A DNA stretch of 46,430 nt from NCBI RefSeq assembly GCF_030730925.1, contig NZ_JAVAMB010000028.1, positions 1 to 46,430 on the forward strand, read 5' to 3'. Position numbers and translations under genes: made by a program. The notes beneath the pieces were generated by a model. That model ran no database searches. It was not told the origin of the DNA and worked only from the letters and a program-made list of their open reading frames with translations. Positions 32,987 through 41,276 of the stretch are shown here, piece after piece; position 1 is the first letter of the stretch; every line of letters begins with the position of its first letter. Source of the stretch: Flavobacterium sp. DG2-3. GTDB taxonomy: Bacteria > Bacteroidota > Bacteroidia > Flavobacteriales > Flavobacteriaceae.

Positions 32987-35900
32987 TTAGAATGTTATGT
33001 TTAAATTAAGACCAATGTTTCTTGTTGACGGCATTCCGAAAACATCAACACCTTGTAAGCCTTCTCCTGTACTCAATGCTACGTTTGGATCAAATGGAGC
33101 ATCTTTATAAATAAAGAATAAGTTTCTTGCAATTAATGAGATTGTTGCAGATTGTACAAATGGAACTTTATCTTTGTTAAATGTATAACCAATAGAAATC
33201 TCTCTTACACTAACGTTTGTAGCATCGTAAATATATTCACCACTTACACCATTTCTTCCTCCAACTGTATTATAGTATTCTTTAGCATCCATTGTAGTTA
33301 CAGGAGTTCCGTCACTTGCTCTAACTCCATTAATTTTAACTCCACCTGCATTTCTTGCATCTCCAGAAGCTTTCGAAACACCGTTTTGATCATTAATAGC
33401 CTGAGTTAAACTCAAAACTTCTCCTCCAAAACGTCCGTCTAATAAAATATTTGCTGTAAATCCGCCAAATTTAAATGTATTTGACCATCCTAACATGAAA
33501 TCAGGATTTGCATTTCCTAACTCTACCCAATCAGTTCTTTGCAATGTATTATCATCATTAACTAAGATTCTTCCTTGATCATCTTTTTTAAAGTTATAAC
33601 CTTCAATTACTCCAAATGGTCTTCCTTCAATCAATGAATATCTGTAACTATTAGATCCTGGATCTGTCAATACAATTCTTCCTTCTTCATTTTGAGCAGG
33701 AATATCATTTACTTTACTCTTGTTCTGTGAAAAGTTAACTCTTGTATCCCATTTAAATTTCTCACCTCGTACAACATCAGCAAATAAAACCACTTCAAAT
33801 CCTTTGTTTGTAATACTTCCTGCGTTGATTGAATAGTTAGTGTATCCATTTTCATTGGTAGATTCAGCTGGCACTAACATATATTGGTTTTTAGTTTCTG
33901 AATTATAGTAAGAGAATTCAAAACCAAATCTGTTATTAAAAAATCTCCACTCTGTACCTAACTCAACCTCAGATTTTAATTCTGGCTTTAAAGTAGTACC
34001 AGGTCTTGGTCCTGCAGGCGGATTAATAGGCGTTCCTGCTACGATTGAATAGGTTGGATTTGTAATAAAAGCGGCAATATCATTACCTACTTGTGCATAA
34101 GTAGCACGCACTTTTCCATAGTTAATAAATTCAGGCATTGTAGCCATTTCACTAAGAATAGCTGTTGCTCCAACAGATGGATAAAAATAACTTGCATCGT
34201 TTGTGTTTACTAAAGTAGATGACCAGTCATTTCTACCTGCAACGTCTAAGAACAAATAATCTTTGTATCCCAAAGTCGCTGCTGCAAATACAGATTGTAC
34301 TTCTCTTTGGTATGCTGTTTGAACATTCCCGTTATTGTTTACAAAGTTTCCTAAAGTAAAGATGTTTGCATTCGCCAAACCTCCACCAATACCAGAATCT
34401 AGAGTTGTGCCAAAGCTTTTTCCGTTATTGATACTTGTACCAAGAGTAGCGTTTAATGAAAAATTATCTGATAATTTAGTATTTACTAATGCTAATAAAT
34501 CAGCATAATTTTGAGTAGTAATCAAAGTATTGTTAATATATCTTCCTTTTGGATGTACCAATGATGAAGCTGAAGTAGCATACATACGTTTTTGGAAGTT
34601 ACTTTCATTTCTATTATAACTATATCTTGATGTTAAGTGTAGCCATTCGTTTATCTTGTAATCTAAAGCAATTGCTCCGTTAAAGAAATTATTTGTATCT
34701 ACAGATTTTTGTCTGTTAATTTGCCAATAAGGATTCTCGTTACTTTCGTTGATTTGAGCTGTTTCAAATCCAGGATAATTTTGAGCCATCCAGTTTTTTG
34801 AAGGATCATAAACTTCGTAATTTTTCAAATCGTTTAAAGTAAACGCTCTAGGATGAGAATAAACACCGCTGATTGGGTTAAAATACAATCCGTTTACTGG
34901 TCTGTTGTCAATTGTTTGATTAACATAATTACCTGTAACCGCAACATTTAGTCTATCATTGAAGAATTTTCCTGATTGACGAACACCGAAATTATTCTTT
35001 TTTAAATGATTTCCAGGAACAATTCCAGATGCATCAGTATTTGCATAAGTTAAACTTGTAGCAGAACCTTCTGATGCTTTCGAGAAAGCCATAGAAGTAA
35101 TCTGTGTAACTCCTGTTTCGAAGAAGTCCTTAATATCTCCTTCTACTTTTTTCTTATCTCCCCATGATCTTGAGTCTCCAGGATCTGAAGTGTAATCTGA
35201 TTGGAATTCTGGTAAATAAGCTACAGAATCAAATGTAGTAACTGAATTTACATTAAAAGTTTCACTCCCTACTTTTCCTTTTTTAGAAGAAAGTAAAATT
35301 ACACCATTTGCTCCTTGCGAACCATATAATACTGAAGCTGCAGCACCTTTAAGTACTGTCATTCCTTCATAATCATCAGGATTAATTAAAGAAACTACAT
35401 CTCCTCCATCACGGTTACCTCCTGCTAAATCTCCAAATGTTCCATTTGGTTGAGCACCTCCTGAATTAAGTAAAGGAATACCATCTATAACATATAAAGG
35501 TTGGTTATTTGTAAAAGAAGAATTTCCACGAATAACAACTTTTGTAGAACCTCCTACACCAGATGAACTTTTAGTTACAGCAACACCCGCAATTTTACCA
35601 GCAACTGTATTGATTAAGTTAGGATCCTTAACACGAACTAACTCGTCGCCTTTAAGCTCCTGAGCCGCATAAGCTAAAGATTTTCTTGTCTTTTTAATAC
35701 CTAAAGAAGTTACAACAACCTCGTTTAAAGCATTTGTAGCGCCTTGAACCATTTTCACATTAATTGTAGCAGCATCTCCTACAACAATTGTTTGAGTTTC
35801 CAGTCCTACATAAGTAAAAACTAAACTTTGTCCTTTTTGAACTTCAATTGAATACAATCCGTCAAAATCGGTAGTAGTACCTTTTTGACCTCCTTGTACT

Positions 35901-36025
35901 GCAACAGAAGCTCCTGGTAATGGCATACCATCAGAATCTGTAATCACACCCTTGACACTTTTTACTTGTGCAAGAGAAACTTGCGCCGTAAAAACAATCA
36001 TAAAGATTAAGAAAATTTTTTTCAT
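32987..36025 (-). CDS. susC: SusC/RagA-family TonB-dependent transporter for chitin oligosaccharides
   Basis: The 1,012-aa protein has a signal peptide ending SLAQ, then a carboxypeptidase-regulatory-like N-terminal domain (VKGVITDSDGMPLPGASV, about 24-95), a plug domain (about 110-240, with TSLGIKKTRKSLAY, VVIRGNSSF, PLYVIDGIPL and ANGVILLSSKKG), and a 22-strand barrel ending IGLNLNITF. It imports oligosaccharides through the outer membrane with energy from TonB/ExbBD. It heads the minus-strand chitin operon (susC, susD, nagB, GH20, chiA) and is divergent from the kinase and regulator genes across a 276-bp control region. No anti-sigma-binding extension precedes the plug, which fits control by the adjacent two-component pair. 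Confidence 0.95.
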   Translation of the reverse strand: MKKIFLIFMIVFTAQVSLAQVKSVKGVITDSDGMPLPGASVAVQGGQKGTTTDFDGLYSIEVQKGQSLVFTYVGLETQTIVVGDAATINVKMVQGATNALNEVVVTSLGIKKTRKSLAYAAQELKGDELVRVKDPNLINTVAGKIAGVAVTKSSSGVGGSTKVVIRGNSSFTNNQPLYVIDGIPLLNSGGAQPNGTFGDLAGGNRDGGDVVSLINPDDYEGMTVLKGAAASVLYGSQGANGVILLSSKKGKVGSETFNVNSVTTFDSVAYLPEFQSDYTSDPGDSRSWGDKKKVEGDIKDFFETGVTQITSMAFSKASEGSATSLTYANTDASGIVPGNHLKKNNFGVRQSGKFFNDRLNVAVTGNYVNQTIDNRPVNGLYFNPISGVYSHPRAFTLNDLKNYEVYDPSKNWMAQNYPGFETAQINESNENPYWQINRQKSVDTNNFFNGAIALDYKINEWLHLTSRYSYNRNESNFQKRMYATSASSLVHPKGRYINNTLITTQNYADLLALVNTKLSDNFSLNATLGTSINNGKSFGTTLDSGIGGGLANANIFTLGNFVNNNGNVQTAYQREVQSVFAAATLGYKDYLFLDVAGRNDWSSTLVNTNDASYFYPSVGATAILSEMATMPEFINYGKVRATYAQVGNDIAAFITNPTYSIVAGTPINPPAGPRPGTTLKPELKSEVELGTEWRFFNNRFGFEFSYYNSETKNQYMLVPAESTNENGYTNYSINAGSITNKGFEVVLFADVVRGEKFKWDTRVNFSQNKSKVNDIPAQNEEGRIVLTDPGSNSYRYSLIEGRPFGVIEGYNFKKDDQGRILVNDDNTLQRTDWVELGNANPDFMLGWSNTFKFGGFTANILLDGRFGGEVLSLTQAINDQNGVSKASGDARNAGGVKINGVRASDGTPVTTMDAKEYYNTVGGRNGVSGEYIYDATNVSVREISIGYTFNKDKVPFVQSATISLIARNLFFIYKDAPFDPNVALSTGEGLQGVDVFGMPSTRNIGLNLNITF

Positions 36026-36140
36026 GTTTAATTTATTTTGTTAGTTATGAAGTAAAATTATTCTTAAGGCATTGTTAAAAAAAATAAATTAAACCAACAA
36101 CCTGAAATTTTAAACGAACGACATAAAACATTCAATAATG

Positions 36141-36159
36141 CGTTTCACGAAAACGTTTT
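36141..36159. promoter_or_regulatory. Candidate operator in the susC / kinase divergent region
   Basis: Two CGTTT elements start 13 nt apart (36141 and 36154), the second within the perfect palindrome AAAACGTTTT (36150-36159). The site falls just downstream of the predicted susC -7 box. A LytTR regulator is encoded next door, and such proteins bind short direct repeats. The assignment is speculative. Confidence 0.25.
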
Positions 36160-36176
36160 ATTTCAAAAAATAAGCA

Positions 36177-36209
36177 CAAATATCCTTTTTATACAAAATT
36201 TTATTCAAA
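36177..36209 (-). promoter_or_regulatory. Probable promoter of the chitin operon (susC)
   Basis: On the minus strand: TTTG (36209-36206), a 21-nt spacer, GATATTTG (36184-36177), one mismatch from TAnnTTTG. This leaves a leader of about 145 nt before the susC ATG. Confidence 0.4.
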
Positions 36210-36301
36210 AAAATTGTCTCTTTGTCTTTAATTGTTTAAAGTTGCACAATATTTAGCCTGTGTTAAGAAAAACCAAATTTTTATAAAATACTTACAAACC
36301 A

Positions 36302-37354
36302 TTGAAAGAAATCAGAAAAGTTAAATTTGATATCAAACTGCAAAATCATATTTGGTTTTGGGGAGTTTATTTTACATTAAACTTTTTGAGATGGGGTGCT
36401 TACTTTAATGATTATCCTTATGCATTCAAATCAAATTTGATTGAATTTTCACTTGTCATTCCTTTAGTGTATTTGAATTTATTTGTTTTAGTTCCTAAAT
36501 ATGTATTAAAACAGAAGTATATTATGTATACTTTTTTATTACTGCTAAGTTTATTTGCAATATATTTAGCTAAAACAGCACTTACTTATTATATTATATC
36601 TGAAAATATTTGGCCCGAAGCCAATCGTGAATATCATCCTTTCGAAATTAATCACATTGTGGCCGTTTGTATTGGAGAGTTGTATGTTCTAGCAATGGCA
36701 TCGTCTGTTTATCTTACTTTGACATGGTTGAGAGAACGAGAAAGAAACCGATCTCTACGAGAAAATCAATTTAAAATCAAACTAAAATATCTCGAAAATC
36801 AGATCCAACCACATTTCTTCTTTAATACCTTAAACAATTTGTATGCGCTGTCATTAGAATCATCAAAGAAAGTTCCAGACGTTATTATAAAGCTTTCTAA
36901 TTTGATGGAATATGTTTTATATGATGTCAAAGGAACCAAATTTGTTCCGTTAATTAAGGAAATCGATTATATCCAAAATTATATTGAAATCGAAAAGCTT
37001 CGTTTTGAAAATGTTGAAGTTACGATAAACCTGGAATCGAATATAGAAGATGTTGTTGTACCGCCGTTAATCTTTATTTCGCTAGTCGAAAATGCTTTTA
37101 AACATGGTGGTTTGAACAACAAAAATTTAAAAATAAAAATCAACTGTAAAGTTATCGACAACAAAATACTCGATTTTGAAATCTTAAATAATTTTGTAAT
37201 TTCACAAAATCATAATCCGAAAAGAGGAATTGGACTGGTTAATACTAAAAAAAGACTGAAACTGATTTATAAAAATAATTTTAGCCTTTTACAGCAAACC
37301 AAACTAAATTTCTACATAATTAGATTACAAATACCTACTCAGAATGAAGATTAA
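36302..37354 (+). CDS. LytS-type membrane sensor histidine kinase
   Basis: The 350-aa protein has four hydrophobic segments in the first 150 residues (about HIWFWGVYFTLNFLRW, LIEFSLVIPLVYLNLFVLV, YTFLLLLSLFAIYLA and IVAVCIGELYVLAMASSVYL), then a short coiled stretch. The His_kinase domain follows, with QIQPHFFFNTLNNLYALS (phospho-acceptor His171) and the ATP-binding PPLIFISLVENAFKHGG. The start is a TTG at 36302; no in-frame ATG occurs before the first membrane segment, so the TTG looks genuine. It overlaps the response regulator gene by 11 bp. With its place divergent from susC it most likely senses chitin breakdown products and controls the locus, as in F. johnsoniae. Confidence 0.9.
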   Translation: MKEIRKVKFDIKLQNHIWFWGVYFTLNFLRWGAYFNDYPYAFKSNLIEFSLVIPLVYLNLFVLVPKYVLKQKYIMYTFLLLLSLFAIYLAKTALTYYIISENIWPEANREYHPFEINHIVAVCIGELYVLAMASSVYLTLTWLRERERNRSLRENQFKIKLKYLENQIQPHFFFNTLNNLYALSLESSKKVPDVIIKLSNLMEYVLYDVKGTKFVPLIKEIDYIQNYIEIEKLRFENVEVTINLESNIEDVVVPPLIFISLVENAFKHGGLNNKNLKIKINCKVIDNKILDFEILNNFVISQNHNPKRGIGLVNTKKRLKLIYKNNFSLLQQTKLNFYIIRLQIPTQNED

Positions 37355-38045
37355 ATGCGTGTTAATTGATGATGAGCCTCTAGCTATCAAAGTCCTGCAA
37401 AATTATTTTACCAATTTTACAGATTTTGAAGTTGTGGCGACATTTAACAACTCATTGGAAGCACTGGATTTTCTTAACAGTACTCCGGTTGATGCAGTGT
37501 TTCTAGACATCAACATGCCCATGATGACAGGTTTTGAACTGATTAGTCTTATCGAAAACAAAACAAAAGTTATTATTACTACCGCTTTTAGAGAATTTGC
37601 AGCAGAAAGTTATGATCTCGATGTTTTAGATTATTTGGTTAAACCAATTCCGTTGCCAAGATTTATAAAATGCATTAATAAAATTACTACCGAGTATAAT
37701 CTCAAAAACAATATTAAAGTTGAAACGTCAAAAGGCGATTCTCATATTTTTATTAAAGTCGATAAAAAAATGATGAAGATTAATATTGAAGAAATTTTAT
37801 TCGTTGAAGGAATGAAAGAATATATAAAAGTTGTCACTCCAGATAAAACTTATATTACACATAAATCTCTTACATCCTTATCTGAAGAATTACCGGCAGA
37901 TCGCTTCCTTAGAATACATAAATCATACGTCATTGCCCTAAATAAGGTAAAATCTATAGAAGGAAACCGCGTTCAAATCCAATCTTATAACATTCCGATA
38001 GGCCGAAACTACAGCAAAGAGGTTAAAAATAAGATATTGGAATAA
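37344..38045 (+). CDS. LytTR-family response regulator
   Basis: The 233-aa protein has a receiver domain at about 1-120 (CVLIDDEPLAIKVL, phospho-acceptor Asp55 in AVFLDINMP, ITTAFREFAAESYDLDVLDYLVKP). A LytTR DNA-binding domain follows at about 135-233 (FIKVDKKMMKINIEEILFVE, GMKEYIKV, RIHKSYVIALNKV). It is the partner of the kinase whose gene overlaps it by 11 bp. LytTR proteins bind short direct repeats, and the region 36026-36301 is the natural target. No terminator is obvious before the MFS gene 172 bp downstream. Confidence 0.93.
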   Translation: MKIKCVLIDDEPLAIKVLQNYFTNFTDFEVVATFNNSLEALDFLNSTPVDAVFLDINMPMMTGFELISLIENKTKVIITTAFREFAAESYDLDVLDYLVKPIPLPRFIKCINKITTEYNLKNNIKVETSKGDSHIFIKVDKKMMKINIEEILFVEGMKEYIKVVTPDKTYITHKSLTSLSEELPADRFLRIHKSYVIALNKVKSIEGNRVQIQSYNIPIGRNYSKEVKNKILE

Positions 38046-38217
38046 ATATAATTACGAATTACATTTTCTAACTGGGTTAAAATTAACACTTTGTTGAAAA
38101 AACACAGTCGTTGGTTTAAATTTAACATTATTTATACCTTTTTATTTTTTTTTGATAATCCTAACAAATATATTTACGGTCTTCAAAAAACAATAAATAA
38201 AAATTAACCTTATTATT

Positions 38218-39687
38218 ATGAGTTCAGAAAATGTTCAAACCAAATGGGGGCAATTTATCTCTTTGATAATCGTCTTCTTCTTTTGGGGTTTTGTTGGTTC
38301 TGCTAATGACATCCTGATTCCAGTATTCAAAAAAGTATTTACGTTATCGCAAGTACAATCTCAATTAGTAGCATGGGCTTTCTATGCGGCTTATTTTGTT
38401 GGATCAATTATATTCTTTATCGTTTCGTTAAAAGTAGACGTTTTACAAAAATACGGTTACAAAAGAACGTTATCAGCAGGATTGATTTTGTCTGCAGTAG
38501 GTTCATTCTTATTTGTTCCAGCAGCTACAATTCAAAGCTTTCCTTTCTTTTTAACTGCTTTATTTACTGTAGGTTTAGGATTTTCAATTCAGCAGATTGT
38601 AGCAAATCCGTTGGCAATTAAAATGGGAAGTCCAGAAACTGGAGCGCACCGTTTAACGCTTGCTGGAGGAATCAACTCTTTTGGAACAACTATCGGAGCT
38701 ATTTTATTAGGTATTGCTTTATTTGGAATGGGAGACAATAAAAAAACAGCTCTTTCATTAGAAGATATTAAATTGCCATTCATCATTTTAGGTCTAGCTT
38801 TTATTGCTGTTGCCATTTTTATGAATTTCTCTAAAATTGAAGATCCTGTAAAAGAGGAAGAAGCAATAATTAAAGACAAACACAGTAAATTCAGTATTCT
38901 TGACTACCCACAGTTATACTTAGGTATGTTAGGAATTTTTATTTATGTTGGAACTGAAGTAACTATCATTAGTAATTTACCTGCTTTATTGCACACTAAC
39001 GAATTTGGAAATGTTTTAGAAGATGCTGTTGCACCTTTTATTGCACTATACTGGGGAAGTTTAATGATCGGCCGTTGGAATGGTGGAGCAAACGTATTTA
39101 ACACTTCAAACTTAGTAAACACAGCTCTTAAATTTATTGTACCAGCTGCTGCGTTTGGAGTAATCATTGGAGCAAATATCTTTGCTGCTCACGATGTTTC
39201 TTCTTTCTACATTTACCCAATCTGGATCTTATTGTTTATTGCAGTAAGTTTTGTTGGAGGAAAAAATGCTGGAAAAACATTAATGCTTTTCGGAATTTCT
39301 GGATTAACCATGATGGTATTAGGATTAGTATGGCCAGACCCAGAAATTGCTAAATTCTTCTTTATTTCTGGAGGTTTGTTCTTATCTATCATGTGGCCTT
39401 CTATCTTCGATTTAGCGATTGCTGGTTTAGGAAAAAACACAGGAAAAGCATCTTCTTTCTTAATTATGATGATTCTTGGTGGTGGAGTTATTCCGTTGGT
39501 ACAAGGAAGTATCTGTGATTTGGATGCTACAAATCCAAATGGAATTTTCGGAATCACTTACACACACTTCTCTTACATTATACCGCTTCTTGGTTTTGCT
39601 TATTTAGGATTCTACGGTTTCTACTGCCCAAAAATCTTGAAAAGACAAGGAATCAGCCATATCGAAAGTGCTGGCGGCGGACACTAA
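38218..39687 (+). CDS. MFS sugar transporter (FucP/NagP-like), probable GlcNAc importer
   Basis: The 489-aa protein has about 12 membrane helices and belongs to the FucP-like sugar:proton symporters. Markers are FFFWGFVGSANDILIPVF, AWAFYAAYFVGSI, the QQIVANPLAIKMG motif and the long SFGTTIGAILLG helix. In chitin loci this family member (NagP) carries GlcNAc over the inner membrane. It follows the kinase and regulator genes on the + strand. A sequence TTGG, N20, TACCTTTT upstream (about 38113-38144) could be its own weak promoter. A strong terminator follows. No GlcNAc kinase lies in the window, so imported GlcNAc must be phosphorylated elsewhere. Confidence 0.88.
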   Translation: MSSENVQTKWGQFISLIIVFFFWGFVGSANDILIPVFKKVFTLSQVQSQLVAWAFYAAYFVGSIIFFIVSLKVDVLQKYGYKRTLSAGLILSAVGSFLFVPAATIQSFPFFLTALFTVGLGFSIQQIVANPLAIKMGSPETGAHRLTLAGGINSFGTTIGAILLGIALFGMGDNKKTALSLEDIKLPFIILGLAFIAVAIFMNFSKIEDPVKEEEAIIKDKHSKFSILDYPQLYLGMLGIFIYVGTEVTIISNLPALLHTNEFGNVLEDAVAPFIALYWGSLMIGRWNGGANVFNTSNLVNTALKFIVPAAAFGVIIGANIFAAHDVSSFYIYPIWILLFIAVSFVGGKNAGKTLMLFGISGLTMMVLGLVWPDPEIAKFFFISGGLFLSIMWPSIFDLAIAGLGKNTGKASSFLIMMILGGGVIPLVQGSICDLDATNPNGIFGITYTHFSYIIPLLGFAYLGFYGFYCPKILKRQGISHIESAGGGH

Positions 39688-39707
39688 AAATTAAGAAATG
39701 TCAATAT

Positions 39708-39752
39708 AAAAAAATCCAAATTCCAATTTTAATCGGAATTTGGATTTTTTTT
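39708..39752 (+). terminator. Terminator after the MFS transporter
   Basis: A 17-nt inverted repeat (39708-39724 with 39735-39751, core ATCCAAATTCC/GGAATTTGGAT) has a 10-nt loop and ends in T8. It lies between convergent genes and can work in both directions. Confidence 0.9.
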
Positions 39753-39790
39753 ATTCCATAATCTTAGAAGCTTAGAACCTTAGACGCTTT

Positions 39791-40288
39791 TTACTTCGCA
39801 TTAATAATATTAGCCAAGTTCTTCTTAAAAACAGCTTTATTTTGTGCTGTCAGCGGATAAACCACATCTTTATCTGCATGAACAATTATCTTCTCGATAT
39901 CGGCATTTAAAAGCGCTTGCGGGTCTTTTATTTTCAAAGTGCAAGCTCCGTCAAAATAACCATCTTCTTCTATTGTTTTTCTAGCCTGTATTTTTGTTCC
40001 ATCGCTTAAAACTGCCGAAATAGTCATTTCACTATTTAAAGTTTTCGAATAAAAACCATCCATAACAAGCAAAAGGCGATAGCTGTTTTTTAATTCGGGA
40101 CCTTTAAATTCATGCCTCGTAATATTATATCGGAGACCTTTGGCAAGTGTTTGAAATTTAACCGAGCAATCCAATTCATAAGTTGCAACATCGCCTGCTT
40201 CGTTTACCGAAGTAATAACTTTAGCAGTTTGGGCATTTACTAAAAAACTCGCTGCAAAAAAAGACAACATAAATAAGACAACTTTCAT
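39791..40288 (-). CDS. Secreted hypothetical protein, about 16 kDa mature
   Basis: The 165-aa protein has a signal peptide (MKVVLFMLSFFAASFLVNAQ). The mature part is beta-rich with two cysteines (ELDCSVKF and DGACTLKI) that could pair. It has no lipobox and no sorting domain. I recognise no family. It lies 91 bp downstream of the transaldolase gene on the same strand, but a strong terminator stands in between, so it is probably transcribed on its own. Function unknown. Confidence 0.7.
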   Translation of the reverse strand: MKVVLFMLSFFAASFLVNAQTAKVITSVNEAGDVATYELDCSVKFQTLAKGLRYNITRHEFKGPELKNSYRLLLVMDGFYSKTLNSEMTISAVLSDGTKIQARKTIEEDGYFDGACTLKIKDPQALLNADIEKIIVHADKDVVYPLTAQNKAVFKKNLANIINAK

Positions 40289-40320
40289 ATTTAACTATTT
40301 AAGATTCAACATAAAAGTAA

Positions 40321-40356
40321 AAAAAATCGCCTCTTCTCGTTAGAAAAAAGGCGATT
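40321..40356 (-). terminator. Terminator of the transaldolase gene
   Basis: On the minus strand the stem AATCGCC/GGCGATT (40356-40350 with 40331-40325) is followed by a run of T, 24 bp past the stop codon. It is a typical Rho-independent terminator. Confidence 0.85.
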
Positions 40357-40379
40357 ATTATTTTGTAAATATCTAAGGA

Positions 40380-41036
40380 TTATTTGTTTCCTTTTTCGAA
40401 GTCAGCTACGAATTGAGCTAAACCGATATCTGTTAATGGGTGTTTCAATAAACCGTAAATTGCAGAAAGAGGTCCAGTCATAACATCTGCACCAATTTTA
40501 GCACAGTTTACAATGTGCATTGTGTGACGTACAGAAGCTGCTAAAATTTGAGTTTCGTAACCGTAGTTATCGTAGATTTCTCTAATTTCCTGAATCAAGT
40601 TTAAACCGTCTACAGAAACGTCATCTAAACGACCGATAAATGGTGAAACATAAGTTGCTCCAGCTTTCGCAGCCAATATAGCCTGACCAGCAGAGAAAAC
40701 AAGAGTTACGTTAGTTTTGATTCCTTTATCAGAGAAATATTTAGCTGCCATAACACCTTCTTTAGTCATAGGAAGTTTTACAACAATCTGCTCATGTAAT
40801 TCAGCCAACTCCTCGCCTTCCTTAACCATACCGTCAAAGTCAAGAGCGTTAACTTCAGCACTTACATCTCCTTCTACAAGGTTGCAAATGTCTACATAAT
40901 GCTTAAGGATGTTGTTTTTTCCTGTGATGCCTTCTTTTGCCATTAATGACGGATTAGTTGTCACACCATCCAAAACACCTAAAGCTTGTGCTTCTTTAAT
41001 TTGAGCTAAATTAGCTGTGTCTATAAAAAATTTCAT
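40380..41036 (-). CDS. fsa: TalC/FSA-type transaldolase
   Basis: The 218-aa protein begins MKFFIDTANLAQIKEA. A longer frame goes to 41093, but the family start is at 41036 and the 19 extra residues match nothing. The protein has the short transaldolase fold, DGVTTNPSLMAKEG, IVVKLPMTKEG with Schiff-base Lys87, TNVTLVFSAGQA, SPFIGRLDD and LAASVRHTMHI. It transfers dihydroxyacetone units in the pentose phosphate pathway (transaldolase) or cleaves fructose-6-phosphate (FSA); sequence alone does not separate these. The length is normal for the subfamily. It is monocistronic, with a -7 box at 41121-41128 and a strong terminator. Confidence 0.93.
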   Translation of the reverse strand: MKFFIDTANLAQIKEAQALGVLDGVTTNPSLMAKEGITGKNNILKHYVDICNLVEGDVSAEVNALDFDGMVKEGEELAELHEQIVVKLPMTKEGVMAAKYFSDKGIKTNVTLVFSAGQAILAAKAGATYVSPFIGRLDDVSVDGLNLIQEIREIYDNYGYETQILAASVRHTMHIVNCAKIGADVMTGPLSAIYGLLKHPLTDIGLAQFVADFEKGNK

Positions 41037-41120
41037 AATTTGTTTAATTAAAAATGGTTTGTTCGTATTTATATGTTTGCAAGTTTTCTTCAAAATAATA
41101 CTTTAAAGAAAATCTAGCTG

Positions 41121-41128
41121 CAAAATTA
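41121..41128 (-). promoter_or_regulatory. Probable -7 element for the transaldolase gene
   Basis: On the minus strand the sequence is TAATTTTG, an exact TAnnTTTG, 85 bases upstream of the start at 41036. There is no clear TTTG at -33. Confidence 0.4.
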
Positions 41129-41276
41129 CAAAATCAATGTCAATAACGTTTTTAAAATTAAAACCATTTTAAAATTATATGTTAAAAATAAGTGTGTTTT
41201 TTACATTTTTAAACCATAAAGCTGACAATAGAGGTATTTTCATACAAAGAAGTAGCGATTTAAACTTTCTGAAATA

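Noticed and set aside
41037..41093. Longer transaldolase N terminus
   Set aside because: The 19 extra residues are lysine/asparagine-rich with no family match; MKFFIDTAN is the conserved start.
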